The translations under genes and the position numbers were made by a program. From Sulfuriferula nivalis (GTDB lineage Bacteria > Pseudomonadota > Gammaproteobacteria > Burkholderiales > Sulfuriferulaceae), in NCBI RefSeq assembly GCF_009937995.1, contig NZ_AP021881.1, positions 1,612,001 through 1,676,000 of the forward strand: a stretch of 64,000 nucleotides of DNA. Direction: 5' to 3'. Below are positions 39,866 through 48,667 of this stretch, one piece after another. Position 1 is the first letter of the stretch. Every line of letters begins with the position of its first letter. Under the pieces are notes generated by a model, which worked only from the letters and a program-made list of their open reading frames with translations, made no database searches and was not told where the DNA came from.

Positions 39866-41302
39866 TTATGCGAGTTGTTTGGTCAGGAAGCTGCTGGTGG
39901 CATTCATGCTACCTAACAATACGTTCAGATTGCTATATTGTGTAATATAGTTTTGTTTAACTGTAACTAGGCGCGCTGTTAACTGATCAATTTGTGTGTT
40001 GTCGTTTTTTATTGAGCTATTTAAACTTGCAGTACGCGTGGCAATTAGGCCATCCCCAGGTGAGAGCATAGAAGTCGCCCAGGCATTTAATCGCGTACCT
40101 ATGCCCGAAGTCGAGGACACTAGATTATTCAGATCGCTAAAATTATTAGTAATGGCATTGTTAAGCGCCGTGCTATCTAATTGCAATGAACCGTCAACCT
40201 GAAAAGCTATACCAACCTGGGCTAAGGAGCTATAAGCACCACCGGTTACTGCAGTATTAAACACATTGCGTAGTTGATCTTGCATGGCGCGAATTACGCC
40301 ATCACCAGCTAATGACCCCGCTGGTGAGGTGCTGGTGCCATAAGCTGAGCGTGAAGTGAGTTGGGTGGCAAGCGCATTATATGCGCTAACTAATCCAGTA
40401 AATGCTGTGTTAATGGTGTTTGTATCTCTAGCAACCGTTAAGGATTCTGCGGAAGTGGTTGTCTTATTAAGCGACAATGTTACGCCTTGAATAGCATCGG
40501 CAACTTTATTGGATGAGCTGGTGATCGCAATACCATTTACAGTCAGATTCGCGTTTTGCGCCGTAACTGTTTGATTGAGATTTTGTGTGCCAGCAGGGTC
40601 ATAGGCTAATAAGTTGTCAACGGCACTGTCACCACCACTAGTGGTGATTTTCATACTGTTGCTGGCACCCGAGCTATTCGACGTTAAAGTCAGGCGATAT
40701 GGCGTGCCACTACCATCGTTCACAATAGTCGCAGTAACACCCATGTTGGCCGCATTGATCGCGTCTCTGATACCTTGCAGAGAATTGTTGCTACTGTCTA
40801 TAGTGATACTTTTTGTACCGCTGGCATTGGATGTAAAGCTCGCTCCACTGTACACGCCATTTGTTAATGTGCCCGTAGGCGGTGTGCCCAGGCTAATACT
40901 GCCAAAATCAAATGTAATGGTGGTCGCTGTGCCAGTGCCTATGGCTGCAGTACTGCTCGTTTGTCCTGTAGCGACTAAATTTTGAGCTTGTGCAAGTTGA
41001 GTCACATTTAACGAGTATGTTCCAGCTACAGCAGTGCTGTCGGCAGATGCGGAAAAGATACTTGAGTCCGAAGGCGTAGCTACATAACCCTGTAAATTAT
41101 TGGTCAGGTTGGTTATTGAGGTTTGTAAGCCCGACACTAAGCTGCTAATAGTGCCCCAGGAAGATATCATGGACTGATAGCTAGTGACCGCGGCATTAAG
41201 TTTATCTACCGGTTGTTGCTCGACTGCCATCAATTGTGAAACAAGTGACTGAACATCGAGCACACCTGATGCGGTTGAAGATGCGACTGTACTTGTTGAC
41301 AT
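39866..41302 (-). CDS. fliD: Flagellar filament cap protein FliD
   Basis: 478 residues. N-terminal FliD_N coiled-coil (VQSLVSQLMAVEQQPVDKL), a Thr/Ser-rich variable middle, and the C-terminal FliD_C domain with SLAQVGIAFQVDGSLQLDST and ending STSFLTKQLA-like ATSSFLTKQLA. It caps the growing filament and directs flagellin assembly. Follows flaG by 14 bp. Confidence 0.93.
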   Translation of the reverse strand: MSTSTVASSTASGVLDVQSLVSQLMAVEQQPVDKLNAAVTSYQSMISSWGTISSLVSGLQTSITNLTNNLQGYVATPSDSSIFSASADSTAVAGTYSLNVTQLAQAQNLVATGQTSSTAAIGTGTATTITFDFGSISLGTPPTGTLTNGVYSGASFTSNASGTKSITIDSSNNSLQGIRDAINAANMGVTATIVNDGSGTPYRLTLTSNSSGASNSMKITTSGGDSAVDNLLAYDPAGTQNLNQTVTAQNANLTVNGIAITSSSNKVADAIQGVTLSLNKTTTSAESLTVARDTNTINTAFTGLVSAYNALATQLTSRSAYGTSTSPAGSLAGDGVIRAMQDQLRNVFNTAVTGGAYSSLAQVGIAFQVDGSLQLDSTALNNAITNNFSDLNNLVSSTSGIGTRLNAWATSMLSPGDGLIATRTASLNSSIKNDNTQIDQLTARLVTVKQNYITQYSNLNVLLGSMNATSSFLTKQLA

Positions 41303-41316
41303 GATATTCTCCTTGC

Positions 41317-41661
41317 TTAAGCCTTATGATTCAATAGCATACCGCTTTGATATTGGTCTATTGAGTGTGCAATCGCCAATATTGCCTTTGACGGAAATTG
41401 CATAATCACATCGCCTGTTTGGCTATCAACCACAGTGACTACGGGTCTCTTTGTTTCTGTATCCACACTGAACTGCAAGCTCTGATTTGACTGCGCCATG
41501 GCATGGTTCATAGTGTCTACCGCAGCATGTAGCTGTTGAGACGTCGCTGATTTTTCAGGGGCTGGGGCTGGCGTCGGAGTGGGTGCAGGAGAAGCGACTT
41601 TAGCCGCACCCGTGTCAGGAGTAGCGGCTAGTCCGGTTGAACCTATATTTTGGATAATCAT
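41317..41661 (-). CDS. flaG: FlaG family protein
   Basis: 114 residues. Proline/alanine-rich N-terminal half (PAPTPTPAPAPE), then the FlaG domain: LQFSVDTETKRPVVTVVDSQ, TGDVIMQFPSKAILAIAHSI. FlaG affects filament length in other bacteria; mechanism unclear. Lies between fliC and fliD. Confidence 0.9.
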   Translation of the reverse strand: MIIQNIGSTGLAATPDTGAAKVASPAPTPTPAPAPEKSATSQQLHAAVDTMNHAMAQSNQSLQFSVDTETKRPVVTVVDSQTGDVIMQFPSKAILAIAHSIDQYQSGMLLNHKA

Positions 41662-41682
41662 GATGATATCCTCCTAATGTTT

Positions 41683-41712
41683 TAGCCCTAAACAGCGATC
41701 TGTTTAGGGCTA
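41683..41712. terminator. Perfect 13-bp stem-loop between fliC and flaG
   Basis: TAGCCCTAAACAG, loop CGAT, CTGTTTAGGGCTA. No T run follows on the fliC strand (AAACATT), so it is more likely a 3'-end stabilising or attenuating hairpin for the abundant flagellin message than a complete terminator. Confidence 0.6.
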
Positions 41713-41727
41713 AGTCATACTAGCGTC

Positions 41728-42453
41728 TTATCGTAACAGTGACAAGACTGACTGGGGGTTTTGGTTAGCTTGTGCTAATGCTGCTGTCCCCGCTTGTTGC
41801 AAGATGTTGTTTTTAGATGCTGCAGCTGTCTCTGCGGCATAATCTGTATCCATGATACGGCTGTATGATGCAGATACGTTCACGGATTGCAGTTGCAACA
41901 CGGCTACAGCTGAACCATAGGTTGCCATATCTGCACCGTAGCTTGAACGAGCAGTAGAAACGGCAGTAAGGTCGGCATTAATGGTTGCAATTGATGCGGA
42001 ACTCCCGGTGGCAGTAAGCGTAGGCTTCGTACCAACTGCACCTCCTACAGTACCCGTTGAGTCAATAACTGCTCCGGTATCGCTGGTGGCTAAAGCATTA
42101 ATGCGGGTATTTTCTGCTATCAATGCTGTTGCCTCTGCGCCTGATGCCGTACCGCCCAACTGCACTCCAATCTCATATAAACGTTGCAGATTGGCGGTAA
42201 TTTGTGCCATATAGCCGTCATTGGTTTGTGCGGTTGAGATGGCGTCATTTGAATTGCGAGCTGCTTGGTTTGCACCGCGTATCGTAGTGTCGTAGGTAGT
42301 GGCAGTCGCTAGGCCAGTTGCATCATCTTTTGCGCTATTGATACGTAAGCCTGATGAAAGGCGTTCTTGAGCTGTCTGTAATGCTTGTTGTGATTTATTC
42401 AACGCTTGGCCAGCAAACAGAGCGGATACGTTAGTGTTAATGACTTGTGCCAT
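41728..42453 (-). CDS. fliC: Flagellin, compact form
   Basis: 241 residues. Conserved N-terminal D0/D1 (INTNVSALFAGQALNKSQQA, QERLSSGLRINSAKDDATGL) and C-terminal D1/D0 (NVSASYSRIMDTDYAAETAA, NILQQAGTAALAQANQNPQS, ending LLR). Only a short segment of about 70 residues lies between them, so the outer D2/D3 domains are essentially absent. Sigma-28 promoter about 100 bp upstream and GGAG ribosome-binding site. Confidence 0.95.
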   Translation of the reverse strand: MAQVINTNVSALFAGQALNKSQQALQTAQERLSSGLRINSAKDDATGLATATTYDTTIRGANQAARNSNDAISTAQTNDGYMAQITANLQRLYEIGVQLGGTASGAEATALIAENTRINALATSDTGAVIDSTGTVGGAVGTKPTLTATGSSASIATINADLTAVSTARSSYGADMATYGSAVAVLQLQSVNVSASYSRIMDTDYAAETAAASKNNILQQAGTAALAQANQNPQSVLSLLR

Positions 42454-42547
42454 GATAATTCTCCTTAAATAACTCGGGTCTATGAATCAACTTAGTACTT
42501 CAGCGCTGGAACTTCTCTTTGAAGCATTTTCACCGCTGTTATTTACT

Positions 42548-42574
42548 TTATCGGTCATCTTTTGAAGAAGTTTA
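42548..42574 (-). promoter_or_regulatory. Sigma-28 (FliA) promoter before fliC
   Basis: Minus strand TAAA, exactly 15 bases, ACCGATAA; 7 of 8 in the -10 box and perfect -35 core. Confidence 0.85.
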
Positions 42575-42683
42575 ATGTTTTTTTCTAAACTTTTACTTTC
42601 TTCAGTTCACTGCTTTGCTAGCCAGTTACCCAGTTTTCGGCTACGTTTAAGGAAAACTTTAATTTATTTATTTGTCAAAAAAC

Positions 42684-44258
42684 TTAATCGGCTGCAACTA
42701 CACGGTTTTTCCCGGTCTTTTTGGCTTTGTACATGGCTTCATCTGCACGACGAATTGTTTCAGCCATTGCTTCATTTGGTGCGCGAGTAGCGACGCCCGC
42801 ACTGAAAGTAATGAACAGTTTCTGATTGTTAAACATGAAAATACGTTTTGTTAGTTCCTTTTGTAGGCGACCAACTACATCAACTGCTTCTATTGTTGGT
42901 GTGTCGGGCAAAACAATGATGAATTCTTCACCACCGAACCGGCCAACCACGTCCATAGAGCGCAAAGTATCTTTAACGATACGTACGATATGGATAAGTG
43001 CTTCATCACCTGCTTCATGCCCATAGGTATCGTTTAGTTTCTTAAAGTCATCGATATCCAGCATAGCAATGCTTAGGGTTGTTCCATGGCGATCAGCACG
43101 AGCTTGTTCACGCTCAAACACATCATCTAGACCACGACGATTCAGGCTGTTGGTAAGCTGATCATGACTCGCTAAAGCACTGACTTCAGCTAGTTGAGAT
43201 TCTAGTAGATGAATGCGGGCTTCTGCATCTTGTGCTTCTTTATGCGCTACCAGCATTTCGTCGCGAGATTTTAATGCTTCCGCCTGGATGCTGCGTGTAT
43301 CCCGCATCACATCATCCAAAATGGTATTAAGTTCGCTAATGTGTTGTGCTTGCGCAATTTTTTGTGTGTAGATATCAATCTTGCCATGGTAATCACCGGT
43401 AGTGGTGGCGATAGAACCTAAACGATCAATAAAGATCGTAATCATGTTTTTAACAGTGATTTTAGCTTCTGACAGGCTGTCCTTTAAGGTACCTTGCTTG
43501 TAAATAACTTCCTTCAGGCTTTGTGTCGCATCTTCCAGAGCATGATGGTTGACTGGGCCGGCAATTAGATTTTGCACTACATTAATTTGGCCGCGTAGCC
43601 AGCTGTCATCATCGAGTAAGTAACTGACGTTGTCCAATAACAACCTGAATAAACGCAACAGCATATCTTGCTGTTCAGCGATATCTCCACTTTTAAGTTC
43701 GATACGGAAGCAGAGTTGTTTTAAGCGATTGCCAATATCTGTGAGCTCTGCATCAGTCCGTGCATCTTTGATTGCATTGCCCAATGCTTCAGATTCTGCT
43801 GCTAGTTCAGGTATGTTGGAGAGTAGTGAAGCGACGGCAAATGTCAGTGTGCGGGTGAGGAGTTCACGTAGCAACTGAGTTTGCTCTGTATCTGCAGCAA
43901 TAACTTGTGCAACCGTGCTTACAGCGGGTGCGGCAACGACTTGCATACTTGGTTTTATTTGGTTGTTAATAAGCTCATTCAGGTCTTCCTGATATGCAGC
44001 CCAGTTATTGGATTCAGCAGCTTTACGTAAGCGCTTTCCGAAGAATGAGGCTTCGCCAGGAAGACGAGTGAGCTCCGTGGCAAAATCATTAAGAATAATT
44101 TGAGGATTGTGTGTCTCTATAACGCCGCTGATTTTATTGTACGCTGCGTGATATGCCTCAGGAGTCGGGGCGATTTTTTGCATAGCCAACTGGCGAAATG
44201 CTTCACGAGCAATTTCTGCGGGGTTGAGCGGTGTAGAATTTTCCGGTGGGGTTTTCAT
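42684..44258 (-). CDS. Diguanylate cyclase (GGDEF protein) in the flagellar regulon
   Basis: 524 residues, no membrane segments. A helical N-terminal part (AREAFRQLAMQKIAPTPEAY) resembles the unnamed sensory region seen in many betaproteobacterial cyclases, followed by long coiled-coil stretches and a C-terminal GGDEF domain. The active-site motif is RFGGEEFIIVLPD (GGEEF), with DHDQLTNSLNRRG-like ASHDQLTNSLNRRG and MLDIDDFKKLNDTYGHEAGD. It makes cyclic-di-GMP, which YcgR in the same cluster can sense. It has its own sigma-28 promoter and a hairpin in the leader. Confidence 0.92.
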   Translation of the reverse strand: MKTPPENSTPLNPAEIAREAFRQLAMQKIAPTPEAYHAAYNKISGVIETHNPQIILNDFATELTRLPGEASFFGKRLRKAAESNNWAAYQEDLNELINNQIKPSMQVVAAPAVSTVAQVIAADTEQTQLLRELLTRTLTFAVASLLSNIPELAAESEALGNAIKDARTDAELTDIGNRLKQLCFRIELKSGDIAEQQDMLLRLFRLLLDNVSYLLDDDSWLRGQINVVQNLIAGPVNHHALEDATQSLKEVIYKQGTLKDSLSEAKITVKNMITIFIDRLGSIATTTGDYHGKIDIYTQKIAQAQHISELNTILDDVMRDTRSIQAEALKSRDEMLVAHKEAQDAEARIHLLESQLAEVSALASHDQLTNSLNRRGLDDVFEREQARADRHGTTLSIAMLDIDDFKKLNDTYGHEAGDEALIHIVRIVKDTLRSMDVVGRFGGEEFIIVLPDTPTIEAVDVVGRLQKELTKRIFMFNNQKLFITFSAGVATRAPNEAMAETIRRADEAMYKAKKTGKNRVVAAD

Positions 44259-44280
44259 GATTGCACTCGCTTTCTAGCAC

Positions 44281-44312
44281 AGTTACCATTTCGATTAGGT
44301 ATAATGGTAACT
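44281..44312 (-). repeat. Inverted repeat in the leader of the cyclase gene
   Basis: AGTTACCATT (44281-44290) and AATGGTAACT (44303-44312), perfect 10-base arms with a 12-base spacer. It lies between the sigma-28 promoter and the start codon, so it would be a leader hairpin or an operator. Confidence 0.55.
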
Positions 44313-44338
44313 GATTTACTAGAAGCGCAATCAACTGA

Positions 44339-44365
44339 TTAACGGCATAAAAACCGATTACTTTA
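44339..44365 (-). promoter_or_regulatory. Sigma-28 (FliA) promoter before the diguanylate cyclase gene
   Basis: Minus strand TAAA, 15 bases, GCCGTTAA; 7 of 8 in the -10 box. Start codon about 80 bases downstream. Confidence 0.8.
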
Positions 44366-44432
44366 GGGTTTAGGTGAAATAAATATTAAATAATTTCACA
44401 ATTTTTTATATCTAATTGATTATTAATAATAA

Positions 44433-45077
44433 TTAAACTAAATTATTTTTCATTGCATAATGCATTAATTCTGCATTATTTTTTAATTGCATCTTTTGCA
44501 ACAAGCGTGCGCGATACATGCTGACTGTTTTAACAGACAAATTCAAATCTATAGCAATGTCACTAACGCACTTCCCAGAGGCTATCATGGTCATGGTCTG
44601 GTATTCACGATCAGAAAGTGTCTCATGGGCTGATGATTGGTGTTTACCACCAATTTGATTGGCGAGTTCTTGCGCCAGTGCATTGCTAATATATTTGCGA
44701 CCAGCAAAGACTTCCCGTATAGCATCCACTAGCTCAGCAGGTGCGCTTTGTTTATTTAAATAGCCGGATGCGCCCGCTTTAAGTGAACGAATGGCATATT
44801 GATCCTCACTATGCATAGAGAGCATAAGTACCGCTATATAAGGAGCCTCTTTTTTGATTTGCTTTAATATTTCAATGCCATTGCGATCAGGCATGGAAAC
44901 ATCAAGTAGCAGGACATCAAACTCTCGGTTTCGTGCCAGTTTAATTGCCTCATGACCTGTATCAGAGTCACCAGCAACGATTAAGTCCGTAGTGTCGGCC
45001 AGAATTTGTTTCAAGCCTTCTCGTACGATAGCGTGATCGTCAACAATATATACGCGAATTTTTTTATCTGTAGTCAT
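44433..45077 (-). CDS. NarL/FixJ-type response regulator
   Basis: 214 residues. Receiver domain with DD pair (VDDHAIVREGL), phospho-acceptor Asp59 in LLLDVSMPDRNGIEIL and the conserved Lys in YLNKQSAP; then a LuxR-type helix-turn-helix (LSDREYQTMTMIASGKCVSDIAI, LSVKTVSMYRARLLQKM). It starts five bases after the kinase stop, so kinase and regulator form one unit. Position beside the flagellar genes suggests control of motility, but targets are unknown. Confidence 0.93.
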   Translation of the reverse strand: MTTDKKIRVYIVDDHAIVREGLKQILADTTDLIVAGDSDTGHEAIKLARNREFDVLLLDVSMPDRNGIEILKQIKKEAPYIAVLMLSMHSEDQYAIRSLKAGASGYLNKQSAPAELVDAIREVFAGRKYISNALAQELANQIGGKHQSSAHETLSDREYQTMTMIASGKCVSDIAIDLNLSVKTVSMYRARLLQKMQLKNNAELMHYAMKNNLV

Positions 45078-45082
45078 AATTA

Positions 45083-46534
45083 TTACTCATGAGTTAGTGG
45101 AATGTTGATGAGAATGTTAGTTCCCGTTTCGGTGCTTGATGTAATAGACAATTGCCCACCTAACGAGTTCACGCGCTCCATCATGCCGCGTATACCAAAG
45201 GACTTTAACTTCAGCCTGTCAGCTTGTTCCATACCTTTACCATTATCATCTATCTCTAAGGTGATGTCGGCTTTCTGTTTTTTCAAGTGCACATGAACTA
45301 ATGTTGCATTCGCATGTTTGCTGATATTGGTTAGCGCTTCTTGAAAAACCCTAAAAAGCGCCGTTGCCTGATCGGAATTGAGCGCAATATCATCATCTGA
45401 TGTTATAAATTCACAGGTGATACCCATTTGACGTTCAAATTCACGCGTTTGCCATTCTATCGCAGCTACCAAGCCCAAGTCTAAAATACTAGGACGTAAA
45501 TCACTGGCAATTCGCCGGACTGATTCTATGGTTCTATCCGCTAACATGTCAATATAGTTGATTTTTTCAAGGCAGCTATCGTCAGTCGCTAACCGTCGTT
45601 TGACTAATGTTACTGCCATCTTGATAGCCGTCAGATTCCCGCCTAATTCATCATGTACTTCACGTGCAATACGGGTACGTTCCTGTTCTTTAATACGCTC
45701 TGTGTGTGATGATAATTCTGCCAGTTGCGCCTGTGTCTGCTTTACTTCCATTTCCTCATGCTTGGTCTGCGTAACGTTAGTAATAACGCCATTCCACAGT
45801 GTGCTGCCATCCTTTTGTAGCGTTGGGGTTGCTCGTATTGCAATCCACTTTATATCCTGCCACGCTTCTATCCAAACTTGACCTTTCCAGTTCCATGTAT
45901 GCATGGATGAAGCCGACTGTTGCATAGTATCCCAGTAGGTTGCTCTATCATCGGGCACAATTAAATCGACAAACAGATTGGCATCATGGATTAATGCATT
46001 TGATACGATGCCTAGCAGATCAGCACAACGATCGCTAACATATGGAAAAGCAACTGAATTGTCGGGGCGACGCAGGAGCTGAAAAACCAGACTGGGAATG
46101 TTAGCGATGATTTCCTGGAAACGTGACTCACTTAATTGCAACGCCGCTGCATTGGTTTGCTGTTGGCTCAAGTCGCTCCCAATTGCGATATAGGAGTGTG
46201 CAGGATCAGGTGAGCGAAATAATCGGAAGGCAATGGGATATGTCGAGCCGTCTCGTCGCAGGTTTGTTGTTTCAATACTTACTGATTGCTGAGTATGGTT
46301 ACAAATGTTTGCCAAAAGCTCATCCAGTACTTCAGGCGTGAGCGTAGGTGAGATATCAAATTGAGTCTTTTGGGTTAATTCATTAAGGCTGTATTGCAGA
46401 TTAGTTAATGCAGATTCATTTGCATGTGCGATTTTTTTGGTTGCGCAATCAATGAAATAAATTTCACTAAAAGAACCATTTAGCACAGTGAGTAGCCATG
46501 CAACATCAATAGTTTCTTGATTAAATGGGAGCAT
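45083..46534 (-). CDS. PAS-containing sensor histidine kinase (HisKA_3 type)
   Basis: 483 residues without membrane segments, so cytoplasmic. Two PAS-like regions (about 10-125 and 135-260) precede a HisKA_3 dimerisation domain with His294 (RIAREVHDELGGNLTA) and a HATPase domain with FQEALTNISKHANAT, EIDDNGKGM and FGIRGMMERVNSLGG. It should phosphorylate the adjacent NarL-type regulator. The ligand is unknown. Confidence 0.92.
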   Translation of the reverse strand: MLPFNQETIDVAWLLTVLNGSFSEIYFIDCATKKIAHANESALTNLQYSLNELTQKTQFDISPTLTPEVLDELLANICNHTQQSVSIETTNLRRDGSTYPIAFRLFRSPDPAHSYIAIGSDLSQQQTNAAALQLSESRFQEIIANIPSLVFQLLRRPDNSVAFPYVSDRCADLLGIVSNALIHDANLFVDLIVPDDRATYWDTMQQSASSMHTWNWKGQVWIEAWQDIKWIAIRATPTLQKDGSTLWNGVITNVTQTKHEEMEVKQTQAQLAELSSHTERIKEQERTRIAREVHDELGGNLTAIKMAVTLVKRRLATDDSCLEKINYIDMLADRTIESVRRIASDLRPSILDLGLVAAIEWQTREFERQMGITCEFITSDDDIALNSDQATALFRVFQEALTNISKHANATLVHVHLKKQKADITLEIDDNGKGMEQADRLKLKSFGIRGMMERVNSLGGQLSITSSTETGTNILINIPLTHE

Positions 46535-46639
46535 GAAGGTGAGCTTATGAATGAAAGTGTCATATTCTATCTTATCAAATAGTAAAACGTACTAAATAAA
46601 TAGCATAGTTTTATGTCACTGCGGTTCAGTAGTGTTGCG

Positions 46640-46669
46640 GTGCTGAATCCCCTTGTGGAAATTCAGCAC
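46640..46669. repeat. Stem-loop GTGCTGAAT...ATTCAGCAC
   Basis: Nine-base arms around a 12-base loop, 30 bases after the stop of the leftward small gene. No T run follows, so it is only a possible termination or stabilising structure. The gap 46535-46699 holds nothing else recognised. Confidence 0.45.
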
Positions 46670-46699
46670 TAACTATCATTTGCCAACTTTGTATTGAGA

Positions 46700-47026
46700 T
46701 TATATTGATGAAATGCTTTGGCTCGCTGATTGTGAAAGCGCTTGCAGATAATCATTAACCGAAGCATATGTATTACCGGATAGGCTTTGTGCAGCCTGCT
46801 GGATATCTGCGCCTGATTGCTGAGACTGGGCGATACTTTTCATAGATGATTTGGCTTCATCACGATTCTGAACCGCTTCTGGACTGGAAAAGTTTGATAA
46901 TGCTTGAGCAAAAGAACCGCTGCCGGATTTGCAGCAGTGTTGAGCTTTTGCCATGTGGGTTTCCATTAATGATTTGGCGTTAGCTGCATTGACACCTGTT
47001 CCTATTGCACTTGGATTGAATGACAT
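46700..47026 (-). CDS. Small Ser/Gln/Ala-rich protein of unknown function
   Basis: 108 residues with an AGGAG ribosome-binding site. No signal peptide or membrane segment. Composition is Ser, Gln, Ala and Asn rich (SQSASQSISSI at the C-terminus, SSMKSIAQSQQSGADIQQAAQ in the middle), with a single HCCKSG pair of cysteines near residue 31. I do not recognise a family. The composition is reminiscent of exported helical proteins, but that is only inference. Confidence 0.6.
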   Translation of the reverse strand: MSFNPSAIGTGVNAANAKSLMETHMAKAQHCCKSGSGSFAQALSNFSSPEAVQNRDEAKSSMKSIAQSQQSGADIQQAAQSLSGNTYASVNDYLQALSQSASQSISSI

Positions 47027-47194
47027 TTTATTCTCCTAAATAAAAGTTAATGAATTTGCATGAAGCAATTTTATTGTAGGACAAAAATCTATTTTTTAAG
47101 TATTAAATAAGGGGGTTATTCTGCCTCTATTCTTAATGATTAAATCAAAGTAATTTTAATTAATTATTAAAATACAATTAATTATATTTATTAT

Positions 47195-48391
47195 TTAATG
47201 TTTATTATTGACAGAGCAATATAGCCCCCATGTGCCACGCCCAAGTAGTAAAAATATCATCATCCCTATCGCCAGATAAATTGGTGAGGCTGATAACAAA
47301 GGGGAAACAACACCTGCAACCATGGCATTAAGCATGGTTTGGACAAAACCTTGCATAGAGGATGTCAATCCACGATGTTGCGGGAATAAATCCAAGGCGA
47401 GCAGGGTAATGCTTGGCATTGCGAGTGACATACCTGCGCCATATAGCGTGATGGGTAAAACCGCCCAAGGCCACGTTGGTATGAAAAAAACGTTGTAACC
47501 GATATTGATTGTGGCCGCGCAAAGCAAAAGCACATAGGCATATTTAACAGTTTTATGTGGTGTAATGTGTCCAGCCACACGGCCTGATATGAATGCGCCT
47601 ATCATTACGCCTGCTATTGCAGGAATAAATAGGCCTGCAAATTGATCCTCTTTTAAATGTAGTGTTTGCAACACAAATACAGATGCTGATGCTATATACA
47701 GAAAAAACCCCGCAAAATGAAGTGCGACAGTGCTTGCCAATAATAAGAAGTGCGGATGACTGGCGACTTGATGATAATTAGTGACCAGGGGTCTAAATGA
47801 AAAAGTATGTCGCGCTACTGCGGGATGCGTTTCTGGCAAATAGTGGTAACTTATGACTAATAGCAGCAATCCTAGCCCAGCCATAAAAAAGAATACTGAT
47901 TGCCAGCCAAACATCATGTGTAGCCATCCACCTATAATGGGTGCAACAGCGGGAGATACTGCAAACATCATCGTGACTTTAGACATTAAGCGCTGCGCCT
48001 CTGCCCCTGTATACAGGTCTCGGATGATGGCGCGGCCTACTATCATCCCTGCACCCGCCGATAATCCTTGTAGCCCACGCAATATAATGAGTGTGTGTAT
48101 ATCCTGCGCAAATGCGCACGATATGGAGGTAAATATAAAGGCTAGCAGCGAAACAAGAATTACTGGTCGGCGACCAAATGAATCTGATAGTGAACCATGA
48201 AATAGCATCATGATGGCGAAACACAACAAATATACGCTTAACGTTTGTTGAAGCTCTAGTGGCGATGCGTGCATACTTGCCTGTATTGCAGGAAATGAAG
48301 GCATGTAGGTATCAATTGAGAACGGCCCAAGTGTAGCAAGTCCTGCCAGTAATACAGTGAGGGTAGAGCGGTGGCGGGGGTGCGTAGACAT
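47195..48391 (-). CDS. Bcr/CflA-family multidrug efflux transporter (MFS)
   Basis: 398 residues with 12 hydrophobic segments. Family features: GPFSIDTYMPSFPAIQ near the N-terminus, the MFS loop GSLSDSFGRRPVIL, and GLSAGAGMIVGRAIIRDLY (Bcr/CflA motif). Proton-driven export of drugs such as bicyclomycin, or of small metabolites, across the inner membrane. The gene is monocistronic. The AT-rich 168 bp after it shows nothing I recognise. Confidence 0.9.
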   Translation of the reverse strand: MSTHPRHRSTLTVLLAGLATLGPFSIDTYMPSFPAIQASMHASPLELQQTLSVYLLCFAIMMLFHGSLSDSFGRRPVILVSLLAFIFTSISCAFAQDIHTLIILRGLQGLSAGAGMIVGRAIIRDLYTGAEAQRLMSKVTMMFAVSPAVAPIIGGWLHMMFGWQSVFFFMAGLGLLLLVISYHYLPETHPAVARHTFSFRPLVTNYHQVASHPHFLLLASTVALHFAGFFLYIASASVFVLQTLHLKEDQFAGLFIPAIAGVMIGAFISGRVAGHITPHKTVKYAYVLLLCAATINIGYNVFFIPTWPWAVLPITLYGAGMSLAMPSITLLALDLFPQHRGLTSSMQGFVQTMLNAMVAGVVSPLLSASPIYLAIGMMIFLLLGRGTWGLYCSVNNKH

Positions 48392-48667
48392 TACAGAAAT
48401 ACGTGCTGAACTAAATGGAACATGTTACGGTAAGGTGGTAGATGAATCTAGCGTTAAATACATCAATGATGTTGATTGTAACTGTCGAAGTCTAGAAATG
48501 GCTGACGCGATGTAGCTGTATGTGCCATATGCAAGGTAATCGATTTTATCTGTTTTGTGCTGACAGCCAGATTGTCACATAATTTGGAATCGAACTTTCA
48601 TCAGATCTTGTTCCATAACTTCGCAACTAGTTACTGTGCTTCTAAATATTTAATGGGAAAAGTAAAT

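Noticed and set aside
47027-47090. Weak sigma-28-like TAAA-N15-TTCATTAA before the Ser-rich gene
   Set aside because: Only about half of the -10 box matches.
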